From Astrocystis sublimbata (lineage: Eukaryota; Ascomycota; Sordariomycetes; Xylariales; Xylariaceae), in assembly GCA_022453515.1 (NCBI GenBank), contig JAJNNY010000089.1, positions 54,403 to 118,402 on the forward strand: a stretch of DNA of 64,000 bases, in the 5' to 3' direction. Below the pieces are notes generated by a model. The model made no database searches and was not told the origin of the DNA. It was given only the letters and a program-made list of their open reading frames with translations. Below are positions 51,667-61,712 of this stretch, in pieces (the stretch's first letter is position 1; every line of letters begins with the position of its first letter). The translations under genes were made by a program, and so were the position numbers.

Positions 51667-52630
51667 GTGGATATACGGCTATCACAGACCCTCTCTCAGA
51701 GGAAACGAAGAAGATTCTAGGGACCTTAAGTTAAGGCTGGGACTAAAAGAACGGCATCCTAAAGCAGGGTTAATCAGACCCCTATAGCTATACGATGTAA
51801 ATATAGCTAGGGCAGAAGCAAAAGGTTAAAATCGAGCCCCGGGTCAGACAGTGATGATATATTTATAACCCCTGAGCAGGACGAAGAGGGATCTTTTGGC
51901 CGGCGTGAAGCATCTCCACCACAAGGACGAGACCGGAAGCGAGGCCGAGGCGTAATAGAAAACGCCGAAAAAGAGATGGCTGTAACACAGGTTCGATGAG
52001 CCTACGTCTGTCACTTGGAGCATGAACTAGAAAGGCTAACGTTGACAATAGGGCGACTCCGGTTCTAGAGTACTACGGAGGGGCAGTACACGCGCCTCGA
52101 GAGCTGCAAGCATAGAGAAGGCTGTCGAGAGACCAATCCCTATAAATAAACCGGAAAATTTCGTTGAAACAAGGATAGACCTCCCGATAGAGGAAGATTG
52201 GGCGACTAATACAGAGATCCTATATTCTAATAGAGAGAGGTTAGCCCCAGCGTCCCCCGATAATAATAGTGTGCTATAAAGAATAGATAATAAAGGGATA
52301 TAAAAAGCTAAGACACTTAAATCGAGAGCTTTGGTAGTTTTAGTACGCATAAACACCTATGTTGATTAAGAAATATAAGGCCTTAAACAGATTATAAGAT
52401 ATAACAGTTTTAAGTTTATTATATTTATTGTTAAGTTTTATTTATTCCCTTCTAGCTATCTCTCTTTATAGAAAAGTAAAGTATGGTAATAGCCCGTAAT
52501 ATCTAAAATAATCTATGCTGTGTCTTCTTATAGTCCGTGAAAGGCCAACCCTCGTTTGGATAAAGTAATACGGGTATAGCACTATATAAGACCTTATGAT
52601 TATTAAGTGTTCTATTACATTTATTGCTAA
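51667..52630 (+). other. Downstream region with acidic and coiled-coil coding remains
   Basis: After the DUF3723 stop a plus frame reads SDDDIFITPEQDEEGSFGRR and then, past a TGA, YVCHLEHELERLTLTIGRL, an acidic segment plus leucine-spaced helix; it may be a decayed 3' exon of the DUF3723 gene or a separate small gene. 52360-52620 is TA-rich. Confidence 0.35.
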
Positions 52631-52854
52631 TTAAGTACTTGGGCTATTCTTCTTTGAATCCTTTGTGATTCGGCGAGCTATACAATTCCCTATGCACCGA
52701 GATAGGCAATAGCTCTAACCCGAGATCTAGGTCAGACTAGAACGGTATAAATAGCCCAAGTCCGGGATAGAGCCCCCTCGATTTCCTGCTTATAGGTCAT
52801 AATACATACGAATCATTTCGTCAACCTCGATATTGCTATTAGCAGCACTGCAAC

Positions 52855-53278
52855 GTTAACCCAGATCACTCCACCCGCGACGCTTGAACTCTTCAAATAC
52901 GGCCGCCATGCATTTAGCCATATCTGCTATTGTTTGATCTTGCTACTCAATCTCCCGGAGGTAATAGTCGTTTTGCTGGGTGAGGAACTCGATGGTCTGG
53001 CGGTCTGCCGACTCCCTCCTCTTATGTTTCCGGACCTGCTCTCGTAACCCGCTGTTTTCGCCCCGGAGCGCCTTGATCTGATCGTTGGGCCAGCTAGGGC
53101 TCCCTTCCGTACCCCTCGAGACGGGGGCCGGAGCAGGCTGCAGCATACGCCGCTGCGATAGTGGTAGCGGAGGTGTCGCGCCTAATACTGGCAGTGCAGG
53201 GAGGGGTTTATCGCATTATAGCGGCCCGGATTTCTTTTTCATAAGCATTTTGGTAATACTAGACTCTAGTTCGTCCAT
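52855..53278 (-). pseudogene. Coiled-coil protein remnant
   Basis: From ATG 53278 the frame reads MDELESSITKMLMKKK, a TAA, a Pro-rich stretch, then NDQIKALRGENSGLREQVRK and DRQTIEFLTQQNDYYLREIE, a TAG (52943-52945), and QDQTIADMAKCMAAVFEEF to a TAA near 52858. The heptad-like leucine pattern and continuous frame across the stops support a real former gene of about 140 codons. Family not recognised. Confidence 0.5.
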
Positions 53279-53568
53279 TGGTACCGGGGCCCTACGTATA
53301 TTTGTCCAAGTTGGTAGAAGTATCGTGTATAGGCTTCGATGTAGTCGTTTTTATTAAGATCCTCTACATGTTGCTATAGAACTGTTACCTATAAAGCCCT
53401 CCTTAGATATAAAGAATAAGAAGGGTATATTATTATTACATCAGTTTTTCTATCTGTCTGTTCCTGCCCAGGCTTTTGGAGGTAACTGTCGTACCGGACT
53501 CCAGGAACCGGCTCAGTCGTAGACCGAGCTGCGAACGCGCTATAGTGCTTTGCCAGCTAGTCCACCTA

Positions 53569-54420
53569 TTAGTCGCTATCCTTAGCCTGGCCTATCACAA
53601 GCTTTAGGTAATGGATTACAGTGCGAGAAAATCCTCCCAAGCCCTCTTTGAGCTTGTCAATAGTCTGCTGGATCTGGACCACGATACGCGAGACTTGGTC
53701 TAGCATGTCGTACGCCTTACTATTTGTCGCTTTCATCTCTCTTATTGTTTCTTCTATCCTTCTCATAGCTGATTCAACCCTGTCCAAGCGAGTACATATT
53801 ATAATAAGAAGACTAGTATAAAATTAGCAAATATTTGTCTTTTCTTCTAGAAAATAACGTTCGTACTTGTTAATATTATTATTAGCGCTGATATAGTCCA
53901 GGCTATAGGTGTTTGTCGATGGTACCGAAGAGGCTGTGGCACATGGTGCTAAGTTGGGTTCGATCGGGTCGCTGGACAATGCTTGGAGGTCGGCCCAGAT
54001 TTCTAGTCCCAGAAAGAAATTATCTTCTGCTTGAGCTGCTATAATAGCTAGTGCACGTTCCGTCTAGACAGGGGAACTGTTTGCCGGCTGATAGTGATAA
54101 CATGCTTTTATACTTTATCGGCTGCCATGTTCTCGGCAAATACTCTAGCTTTTCGGAGCAGGACGCCGCTCGAATCCGGGATTCAGTAACACGTCGCGCT
54201 ATTAAAAGGCGCATCGATTCCACTGGGCGCCCGTCACAGCAGTGCTCCAATTCAGGATACAACAATAGGCGAGACAACAGTATATCGAAATGCTCATCCT
54301 TGTTCTGCTGGCAATAGCGGTCGGTGTGACCTATGGAATGTCAGACGCGCCCTTCATCTGCGTCTCCAGCCCCCTGATACAGTTGGTAGCGGGCGTTTCC
54401 CATCTCTCGGCAGCGTAGGC
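53569..54420 (-). pseudogene. Decayed multi-exon gene with C-terminal coiled coil
   Basis: The right part (54277-54040) reads LLLYPELEHCCDGRPVESMR and EKLEYLPRTWQPIKYKS; the middle (about 54060-53860) AQAEDNFFLGLEIWADLQAL; a 54-bp in-phase intron (GTACGA to TACTAG, about 53867-53814) leads to LDRVESAMRRIEETIREM and QTIDKLKEGLGGFSRT. The last exon is a strong amphipathic coiled coil. The join near 54050 cannot be resolved and a TAA follows the first part. No family recognised; the proximity to the coiled-coil remnant at 52.9-53.3 kb on the same strand is notable. Confidence 0.45.
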
Positions 54421-56297
54421 GTAGCCGTCCGTGTCTCTCGTGGGCGCCGGTTAACAAGTATCCCTTAGACACCGCCAGCCCTTTAACCAAGACTGCCAAG
54501 CGCTACTACGGTTTGCAGATCCCGCGTACCAACCAATCATGTACTACTTCCCGCCGAGTCCTGTGAAGGCTCGGTGGTGACTAGTTTTCTGTTACCTCTT
54601 GGTTCGCCGAACGGTGAGGTAGATATTGTTTGGTCCGCCCCCCCCTCCCTTCCCTTCATCTTTACAATATCTGACATAGTATAGGAGCTGTTTAGGGCTG
54701 GCCGCTTGCTTCCGCGCCAGAGTCTCGAGTAGTACCGGAGATCTTTCCCAAAAAGCTGAGCTAGTAGGCGCCGTTGAATACGAAGCAGCTCCTATAAGGA
54801 ATGTGACCCATACTACCCCAACCGCTGATTTGGCATTACCATGCACCTTGGGGCAACTACTAACGAAGGAAATAACAGTTCCTCCCTTAATTGGGCCATT
54901 CCTGTCGAGGAATCTGAGTGCTTAGCCTACTTTTGGACCATCTGTTTACAAATACCATTCGCTATCTTAGACCACGAATGATCACAATAGAAATATATTT
55001 CTAACATTATCCTCGATCGCGAACGGGACGACCCCTGTAACTCGGCAGTCTATTAACGTAGGGGCGCGTCCCTCCTTCGCCTCTACGTAAGTTAGCCCCG
55101 CTAATCGCCTGTTTATCCTTTTCCCTGCTTTACTATTTTTGGGGTAAGACGAGGGCAAAACTTTACAGCATATGTTACAGGTGGGCTGGGCTCCCCGGGA
55201 CGTATGAACTCGGCGGCTGGTATAAGCAACTGGCATATCTTTCAATTCTCGAACTTTACTTTCTTATATATAGAGATTGTTATAATAATGATTTATAAAT
55301 AAAATAAGTATAAATAAAATAAACTAAGATATTTTGCTATAACTTAAAACTGCTATATTTAATATAATATCTAAATCTTTTTTTTCTATTGAAAAAGGAA
55401 AAGAAAAACATATCCTATCCTATTCTGCTTTTACTAACCTTTTACTAAGCATCCTCTAATAGTATTAAGGGACGTTTGTATAAGCACTATTGCTTCGTTT
55501 GCGAGGAGAATTCAGCTTGTAAAAGACTGGTAAAGGATAGCTTTTTATCTAGAGTTTATTAATTAATTTCGTAGGCGCGCGGGGCTGCCTGAACTTATAA
55601 TCTGGGAATAGTTAGGGGGGGCAATTTGCCGAGAGTTATAAAGGTAGAAACGATTTCTATCCCATAGTACGAGGTATGCTTTAAATCCAAAGTCTTGATG
55701 AAACTCGTGGACCTTTTTAAACAAGGTAGCTCGGCGTCTTGATTGATTCGTACGCTGGCGCTTTTTAGCCTGTGAGGATTTTTTTTGGATTTCTATAAGC
55801 TTCGAGCTCGAGGAAGGCGACCGGGGAATTTCCAGCTCGGGCGATATGGTTGGGTTAGCAGAAGAATGGTCTATTTTGAATAATATTTAAAAAGCCCGCG
55901 TTATGAATATAGAGCAAAAGGGACGCTAAGCAGTATAAAACAAAAGGTTATAATAATATAGTAGAATAAATATGAAAAAAGAAGATAGGTTCCTTACTTA
56001 ATTAGTTATAAATATATACTGGATTACTATAAACCAGGTTACTGGATTAAAAACCAATAAACTGGATATGGGTAGAATATTAGTAACAAAACCTAGGTCC
56101 TGGGTATAACCAAACATTTATTGCCGCTATATTGTACTAAACTTTAAACATAAGAATTCTAATTAAAAAAAAAGATATAAAAGAGATATTGTAATTATAA
56201 TTTCAACCTACCGCTTATTTACCTAATATCTTTTAAAAAACTAACATTTCTTAGAAGCAAAACTACAGATTTATTTACAACAGTTCATAGTAGCAAA
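54421..56297. other. No confident gene
   Basis: Frames at 54592-54846 and 54982-55245 (both minus) have protein-like composition but no domain. From 55260 the DNA is TA-rich. Near 56000-56060 the word actggatta recurs three times. Confidence 0.4.
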
Positions 56298-57434
56298 ATG
56301 GCTTCGACTAATTTGAGCCATATATATAATACTATTCTTAAATTCGGAGACTACTATCGGAGGAGATATTTCCTAGAGACAAACCCCAGACGGTCTACAC
56401 GTGAGACACTCAGCGCGTAAGATATTGCATACTATGAGCGGATTGTTCATTGCCGCGACCTCCCCACAGCCTTCCGAGACCACCTCAACCTCGATCTTGG
56501 TTTCTACCATGGCGTAAGGGACCAGATTGCGTCCGTCTCCAGAGTCTGGGATGCTGTCCTTGCGGAGAAGGTCCGTTACGATACAGAGGGCTGGCCTTCG
56601 ATGGATAGGCAGTTCATGGAATCGTTCCTCCTATGCCTACAAATACTCCCAGGACAGATCAAGATAGGTTATCTTGGGTCGTCTCTGCTACGGTCTACGT
56701 CGAATACGTTGCCCTATCCAGATGAGCTTCCCATTATCCTAGAGGAGTCCGGCAAAGCCAACAGCCAGGTGTCATCCGGGTCTGTGTTTACTTCCTCTTT
56801 CAGCGATTTCCCTGGCTCGCAGGTAGAGGACCTAGTTCAATCCGTGTTAGCAACCCAAGCATGCCAGCATCAGCCGTCTTTGGATCTTCAGAATAATGCC
56901 ATCGGTCGCATCAGCACGCTCGAGCAGGTGCCTATTGAAAGCGAAATGATTCCTACCGCGAATACTATTGGCAACAATAATATAGAGGGGGTTCATCGCA
57001 ATACTGGATTTCGAGTTCACACACCAGGGGTAGGCCAGTCCAATAATGTTATCTGGACCGGCGGAAATGCACCTACCTTAGATCCTCGTCAACTACTTTC
57101 AGGCGATCTAGGCTCGCCCGCCGGCGGGTAGGAGAACAACTTATTCAATCCTAGATCGCCACACAAAGAATCTACCCATCCATAGCGGCTCGATAGCTTG
57201 ACGCAGGCATCCTCTACGAAACTATCGGATGCTATAAAACCGCCATCCGATAGCACGGCAAAAGACAGTGCTATCCAAACGCCGCCCCTCGAGTGTAAAA
57301 TTTCCAAGCCATCGAGGAAACGGAAAGTGGCGAAGATCGAGGATAGGGAAGAAACCGTTACTGCTGCCCCCCCGGCGAAGCGTAAAGATCGCTTAAGGGG
57401 AAGACCTCGCCGCTCGGAACCGTCGGATCTTTAA
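56298..57434 (+). pseudogene. AT-hook protein of unknown family, three stops
   Basis: A single frame from ATG 56298 to TAA 57434 spans 379 codons with TAA at 56418-56420 and TAG at 57129-57131 and 57183-57185, all CAA/CAG convertible and none TGA. The N-terminal 130 residues look globular and helical (LSHIYNTILKFGDYY, DIAYYERIVHCRDLPTAFRD, WDAVLAEKVRYD). The middle is polar and Asn/Ser-rich. The C terminus has two basic blocks, SRKRKVAK and KRKDRLRGRPRRSEP; the core RGRP is an AT-hook, which binds the minor groove of AT-rich DNA. An AT-hook protein encoded in a TA-rich block is suggestive of a chromatin role but that is inference. Confidence 0.65.
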
Positions 57435-58394
57435 AACAGACATAACGTAAGACGGGTTAGACTTCCCGCACTTGTATTTTCTTTTCGCAATTAGTTCTTT
57501 TTATCTAGTGCCTCTTATATTTCTTTTCCCTTTAGTTTGTTGAACCCTTATTATCTTACTACTAGGACAAAGAGGAGAAGAACTAGCACGTTAAGATAAT
57601 TAACCAAAAACCACACAAATAAACAATAAGGTTTAACGAGATTAAAAGATCTAAAGAGGCGATCGCTATATAGCTAAGCTACCAGGAAATTTTTATTGTT
57701 TTTTTATATAGCTAATTCTTTCATTTTATTAACTTAACTATATATTTACTTGATTTATTAAACCTTTGCTTCTTAATTATAAACTTATAACTATTAATAT
57801 GTTTTATTAGTTTTTAGAATTGTAAGATCGTATAGATCTATATAGTTCTCGACCTAAAACACCCTGTGCCTTTTAATCTAGGATTATTCATTTCTGCTTA
57901 GCGGTGTGTAGCGATGCTTAACACTAGGTAGTAGTATCGTGGACACGGAGTCGTAGATACGGCTAACTAAGCCGAGATTCATAAGGCAGGTGGCCTTGGT
58001 TGTTGTTCTAGCGTAATAAATGAAAGTACGAACTATGCAATCATTACTAAGTTGTCGCTAGGGAGAATAATCACTCTATTCCACAAAATTTAATATAGAC
58101 TTAGATTGAAAAGTAAAGGACAGACTAATTACATCGGAAATACTCATTATTATATAAACAGTCCTTCCTTCATTTAACCGTAACATGCAGCCCTGTGGAG
58201 ACAAGAGATCAGAGCGCTCTGGGAGATTTATAAAGCGGAAGGAGCAGGGACGTTACTCCCCCCCTTGGCCGTGGCTTGTCTCCTGGTCCAGCCCGGCACC
58301 CCTCACTGGGTCGCTCAGTCACTTGGTCTGCCGCCAGGCCGACCATCCGTTGGTTCGTAACGCGGTGCTAGTTACGTGCAGCTAATTACTATAG
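57435..58394. other. TA-rich spacer with repeat fragment
   Basis: 57480-57900 is TA-rich. 58190-58360 resembles 47160-47340. No gene recognised. Confidence 0.4.
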
Positions 58395-59332
58395 TCACCA
58401 AACATCTTGGTGGTTATCGTCGTCGTATACCGTTGTTTGCGGTTTTCCTACGGAGAAAGGAAGGGTTGGAGATAACCGTTGTGCTAGAGAGTTCTGTCTA
58501 ACACCCGGCTTCGGCTGGTTGAAGAACTGTGGTGTCTGGCCGTAGGCTGGAAGTGAACTCCTATAGGTTGCAAGTCCCCCAGGCGACTGTTCATTTTCCT
58601 GCTTGATCCTGTCTGGTATGGCAGGGCTGCTGTGGGGAGCCCCGTGGTTGAATATAGATCCGGAAGGACTACTGCAGATGGTTGTAGCGCAGTCCGCTTC
58701 CAAAGATGATTCTTCGAAAAAAGAGGTGCTTCCTGCAGCCTCTATATCCTACGACAAAGCAGTTTAGCTAATCCATCTTTATTTTACTAGCTCTAGTACA
58801 AGAGTGATCAGATTAGTACTTACATAATGTAGGAGAGCCGCGGCTGCTAACGAAACCAAGCCTACGCTTTTGCCGTCCGTTCTCGCGACTTGTAACCGGA
58901 TGGGTCTTCCTGTGCCGTCGCTGGTCGTGGAGGGTGGCGCCTGATTACGCTCGCCACCGTCCTCTCCTCCGAAACCTATCCCTCTCTGTAGCTAAGACAT
59001 ATTAGCGACACTGTTAATGTGTATAAACCATATTAAGTGCTTACAGGGTGGGGAATTACGGTCGATGGCCGTTGTCTCAGGTGCCTTACCAGACGCGCAC
59101 GGTGCAATTCCAATGCCTCGTTGCGGTCTTGAATGCGCTGTTGTAATCTCTGTTGTAGCTTCCCTACTTCGGCCTGTATGGTATGTATGTCATTTTGAAT
59201 TGCCGATAACTTGGCTTGATCAGTAAATTGTGCCTTGATCCCTTCTAGCTCCGCTGCCCACTGTGCCCACTCATCGCAGACCTCCTCAAGCGTGGCGAGA
59301 TCCGGCGGCAAGGGACATTGTATTCTTGCCAT
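58395..59332 (-). CDS. Coiled-coil protein of unknown function, three exons, intact
   Basis: Exons 59332-59045, 58991-58824 and 58748-58395 join in phase to 269 residues ending TGA; introns of 53 and 75 bp have GTAAGC/GTAAGT donors and GCTAAT/AGCTAAAC-like branch sites. Exon 1 encodes an acidic N terminus (LATLEEVCDEWAQWAAELEG) and a long coiled coil (IQNDIHTIQAEVGKLQQRLQ). Exon 2 is Gly/Arg-rich; exon 3 is Ser/Pro/Gln-rich with RIKQENEQSPGGLATY, conserved in the broken copy at 4.7-5.1 kb. No stop inside, in contrast with that copy. Family unknown. The N-terminal coiled coil suggests an oligomer or scaffold. Confidence 0.68.
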
Positions 59333-60063
59333 CTTTCTGTCTCAGCAAAGTAAAGCAGCAGATACTATACAAGCTTAGGTTTTCCCTAGAGATTTCTCCC
59401 CAAGATGAGTATCATAGTATTATAAGTTTCTCGAGGTATATAAGTAGAAATCGTTAGTCTTTAAAAAAGGGCTGGTACTGTGACTCCTGTTTGCCGAAAT
59501 CAGGGAGGAACTAAGGGAGGGATAGAAACCCGTGAACAATCAATTCCCTTGCGGATAATCCTTGGTTGCAAGATACTTGTACCAACAGAGACGCTAATCT
59601 ATCACAGGGTAGTCGATCCTCCAGCCTAGACTGGTTTAGTATGCCCTTATTCTGGCCGGCCCCCCACCCGTATCAGGCGCGAGAGTTAATAGCGCAAGGA
59701 TCTTATAAAGCAGTTCGTTTCCGTAAGTATCCTGAAAAAGGTCATCTAGCGTCCTCCCCGCGGACGTATGTACGGAAAGCTCTACAACTTCTCTTAGCGC
59801 TTTGCATATATCACATCACAGGGCCAGAGCGCGGCATACGGCCATGATTGGATCAACTAGCTTCGTATTGGCGAAATAAGGGATGGCACATGCCGCAGAT
59901 CTACAAGGGCCAACAAGGGGGCCGACGCGGACCTGTTATGAACCAACAGAAGACCCGACCAGTTGGGCAGACCAAGCGTAGGAAATGAGGGCCTATAGGA
60001 GCAAGATGGACAAGCCACTGCGAAGACATGCCACGTGACTAGATCACTTATAAGCAGAAGGTA
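59333..60063. other. No gene recognised
   Basis: Frame 59566-59847 (+) lacks a domain. 59740-60060 is GC-richer and may be a decayed transposon segment adjoining repeat A, but nothing diagnostic is visible. Confidence 0.4.
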
Positions 60064-60245
60064 TCAGATATAAGCGATGCCTTGCAGCAGATGGTAATTG
60101 GTTATTGATTGTTATAACTGTTGTGTTGTGAGGAGACGCGCCCGCACTAGAATAGTTTAGGGAACCTAGTCTTCCTAACATGGGTCCCATATCTAGCCCT
60201 CATTTAACTATTAATACGGATAACCTTATACTACTTATATTTAAT
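60064..60245 (+). repeat. Dispersed repeat A (LTR-like), copy 2
   Basis: Matches 40154-40340 in the same orientation, with differences mostly C/T and G/A. After about 60245 the sequence becomes TA-rich while copy 1 continues into different DNA, so the unit ends here. Confidence 0.7.
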
Positions 60246-60855
60246 AAAAGTGATCTAACAATTATATAAAAGAAGGAAATATATTATAACTATAACAGTA
60301 TTTACTATATATCTAGTCTTTTTTTACTTTAATCCTTAACTTAAGTATACATCTAGTGATTGGAATAGTAAAAGAAACCTCCTAACGACTTAGTAAACGA
60401 ACCCTTATATAACAAACCTGCTATAACATTACTATCTATACTCCTTAATAGTATCGCGAGTACTTTAACTCGATGGACTGATCTGGCCTTTCTAAGAGGT
60501 ATTCCATTATTCCGATGTCTGCCTTATATATCCTCCCTCTAAGAAAATTATTACCGATAAATATTTCTTTTCTCTTATCCTATTGCATGCCCACTTTATC
60601 TCCGGCCTTTAGATGTATATATATTAATAGGCTGGCCGGGTCTATGTAAAAATAGCTGTATATATTGCACTTATATCTCCCTTCTACCACCTCCCAATTG
60701 TTTTCGCGTTTTATCCATTTGAATGTTTATTATTAAGTAGAGTTTTTTAAGTAGATAGTAGAATCGAAGCGTACTGTTGCGCTATATTCGTGCCGGTTTT
60801 ATTGGACTTGAGATAGCGGAGCGTGATGTTTCGGCCGTTTCGGGCTTTGATCAGG
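60246..60855. other. TA-rich spacer, nothing recognised
   Basis: Stop-filled in all frames; downstream side of the gene at 60856-61677. Confidence 0.45.
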
Positions 60856-61677
60856 CTAAAGGTCCCCCTTGCGCTTGCGCTTGCGATCATGAACTAATCG
60901 CGGAGGCTCATAAGGGTGGCTATCACGTGAACTTATATGATCCCCGATATCTTGTAGTGCGTCCTTGCATTTCTGACCCGCCGGCGGTATATACTTATTA
61001 GACACTACATGGCCCAGAACAAACACCATGACTACAAGGATTGTAACTGCTTCCTTGATTTCTTCCTCAGGATATAGAGCTGCTGTAGACCCATAATGCA
61101 CGGATCTAGGGGACTGCTCGAATGTTGTCGCGTGTGGTGATTTCCCTTCGTTCTCGTCTAAAGGAGTCTCGAGCCAAGTGATCGACATTGATAAGCCCTC
61201 GTTCTGGGCAATCGGTAGGCTAGGCATTTGATTGTCTGACAGTCCGTTATAGAAACGCAAGATTTCTTCGTTAGTAATATCGGGCTTGGCCTCAAAAGTA
61301 ACATCGGCCAGCTTAGGCAATGCAAGCCAATCACACCGCTCAGGCTCGTCCGTTTTTATGCCCGGCTCGTCTGAATCAGTAGACCATAGATCGTTCTCGA
61401 TAGGCATATCTAGCTGGCTTCTCCCTAAGAGTAAAAGGGAAGGTAACACATCGTCGAAAGTCGAGTTGAAAATAGGTCGAGCCGGTATTATAAGAGTGTC
61501 TTGGTCGGAATCGACAAGCCATTGACGATCCTCGGCAGAACCGACCAGCTGGTAAGGTAGAAAGGGGGGCAACGAATCGTCGAAAGCCGAGAGCAACATC
61601 ATGCCGAGTACCACTAGACTGAAGTCGACGGTAGCAAAAAGTAGAAAGAGAAGTGAAGAGAAGAGGGAGAAATTCAA
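60856..61677 (-). CDS. Unknown single-exon protein, intact; hydrophobic N terminus
   Basis: An uninterrupted frame of 273 codons from ATG 61677 to TAG. The first 30 residues are strongly hydrophobic (SSLLFLLFATVDFSLVVLG), a signal peptide or membrane anchor; a second hydrophobic helix is near residue 210 (AVTILVVMVFVLGHVV), followed by a basic tail (RKRKRKGDL). Between them the chain is acidic and contains two similar pieces, AFDDSLPPFLPY and TFDDVLPSLLLL. If the downstream ATG of MMLLSAFDDS were used, the first hydrophobic segment would be lost. A minus-strand TATAAAAAG at 61712-61704 lies about 30 bp before the first ATG. I do not recognise the family. Confidence 0.6.
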   Translation of the reverse strand: MNFSLFSSLLFLLFATVDFSLVVLGMMLLSAFDDSLPPFLPYQLVGSAEDRQWLVDSDQDTLIIPARPIFNSTFDDVLPSLLLLGRSQLDMPIENDLWSTDSDEPGIKTDEPERCDWLALPKLADVTFEAKPDITNEEILRFYNGLSDNQMPSLPIAQNEGLSMSITWLETPLDENEGKSPHATTFEQSPRSVHYGSTAALYPEEEIKEAVTILVVMVFVLGHVVSNKYIPPAGQKCKDALQDIGDHISSRDSHPYEPPRLVHDRKRKRKGDL

Positions 61678-61703
61678 AGCAGGAGAGGCGGAGGCAGAGG
61701 CAG

Positions 61704-61712
61704 CTTTTTATA
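61704..61712 (-). promoter_or_regulatory. Candidate TATA box of the 60.9-61.7 kb gene
   Basis: TATAAAAAG on the minus strand, about 27-35 bp before the ATG. The close spacing leaves a very short leader, so transcription might start just before the ATG or translation at the next Met. Confidence 0.35.
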
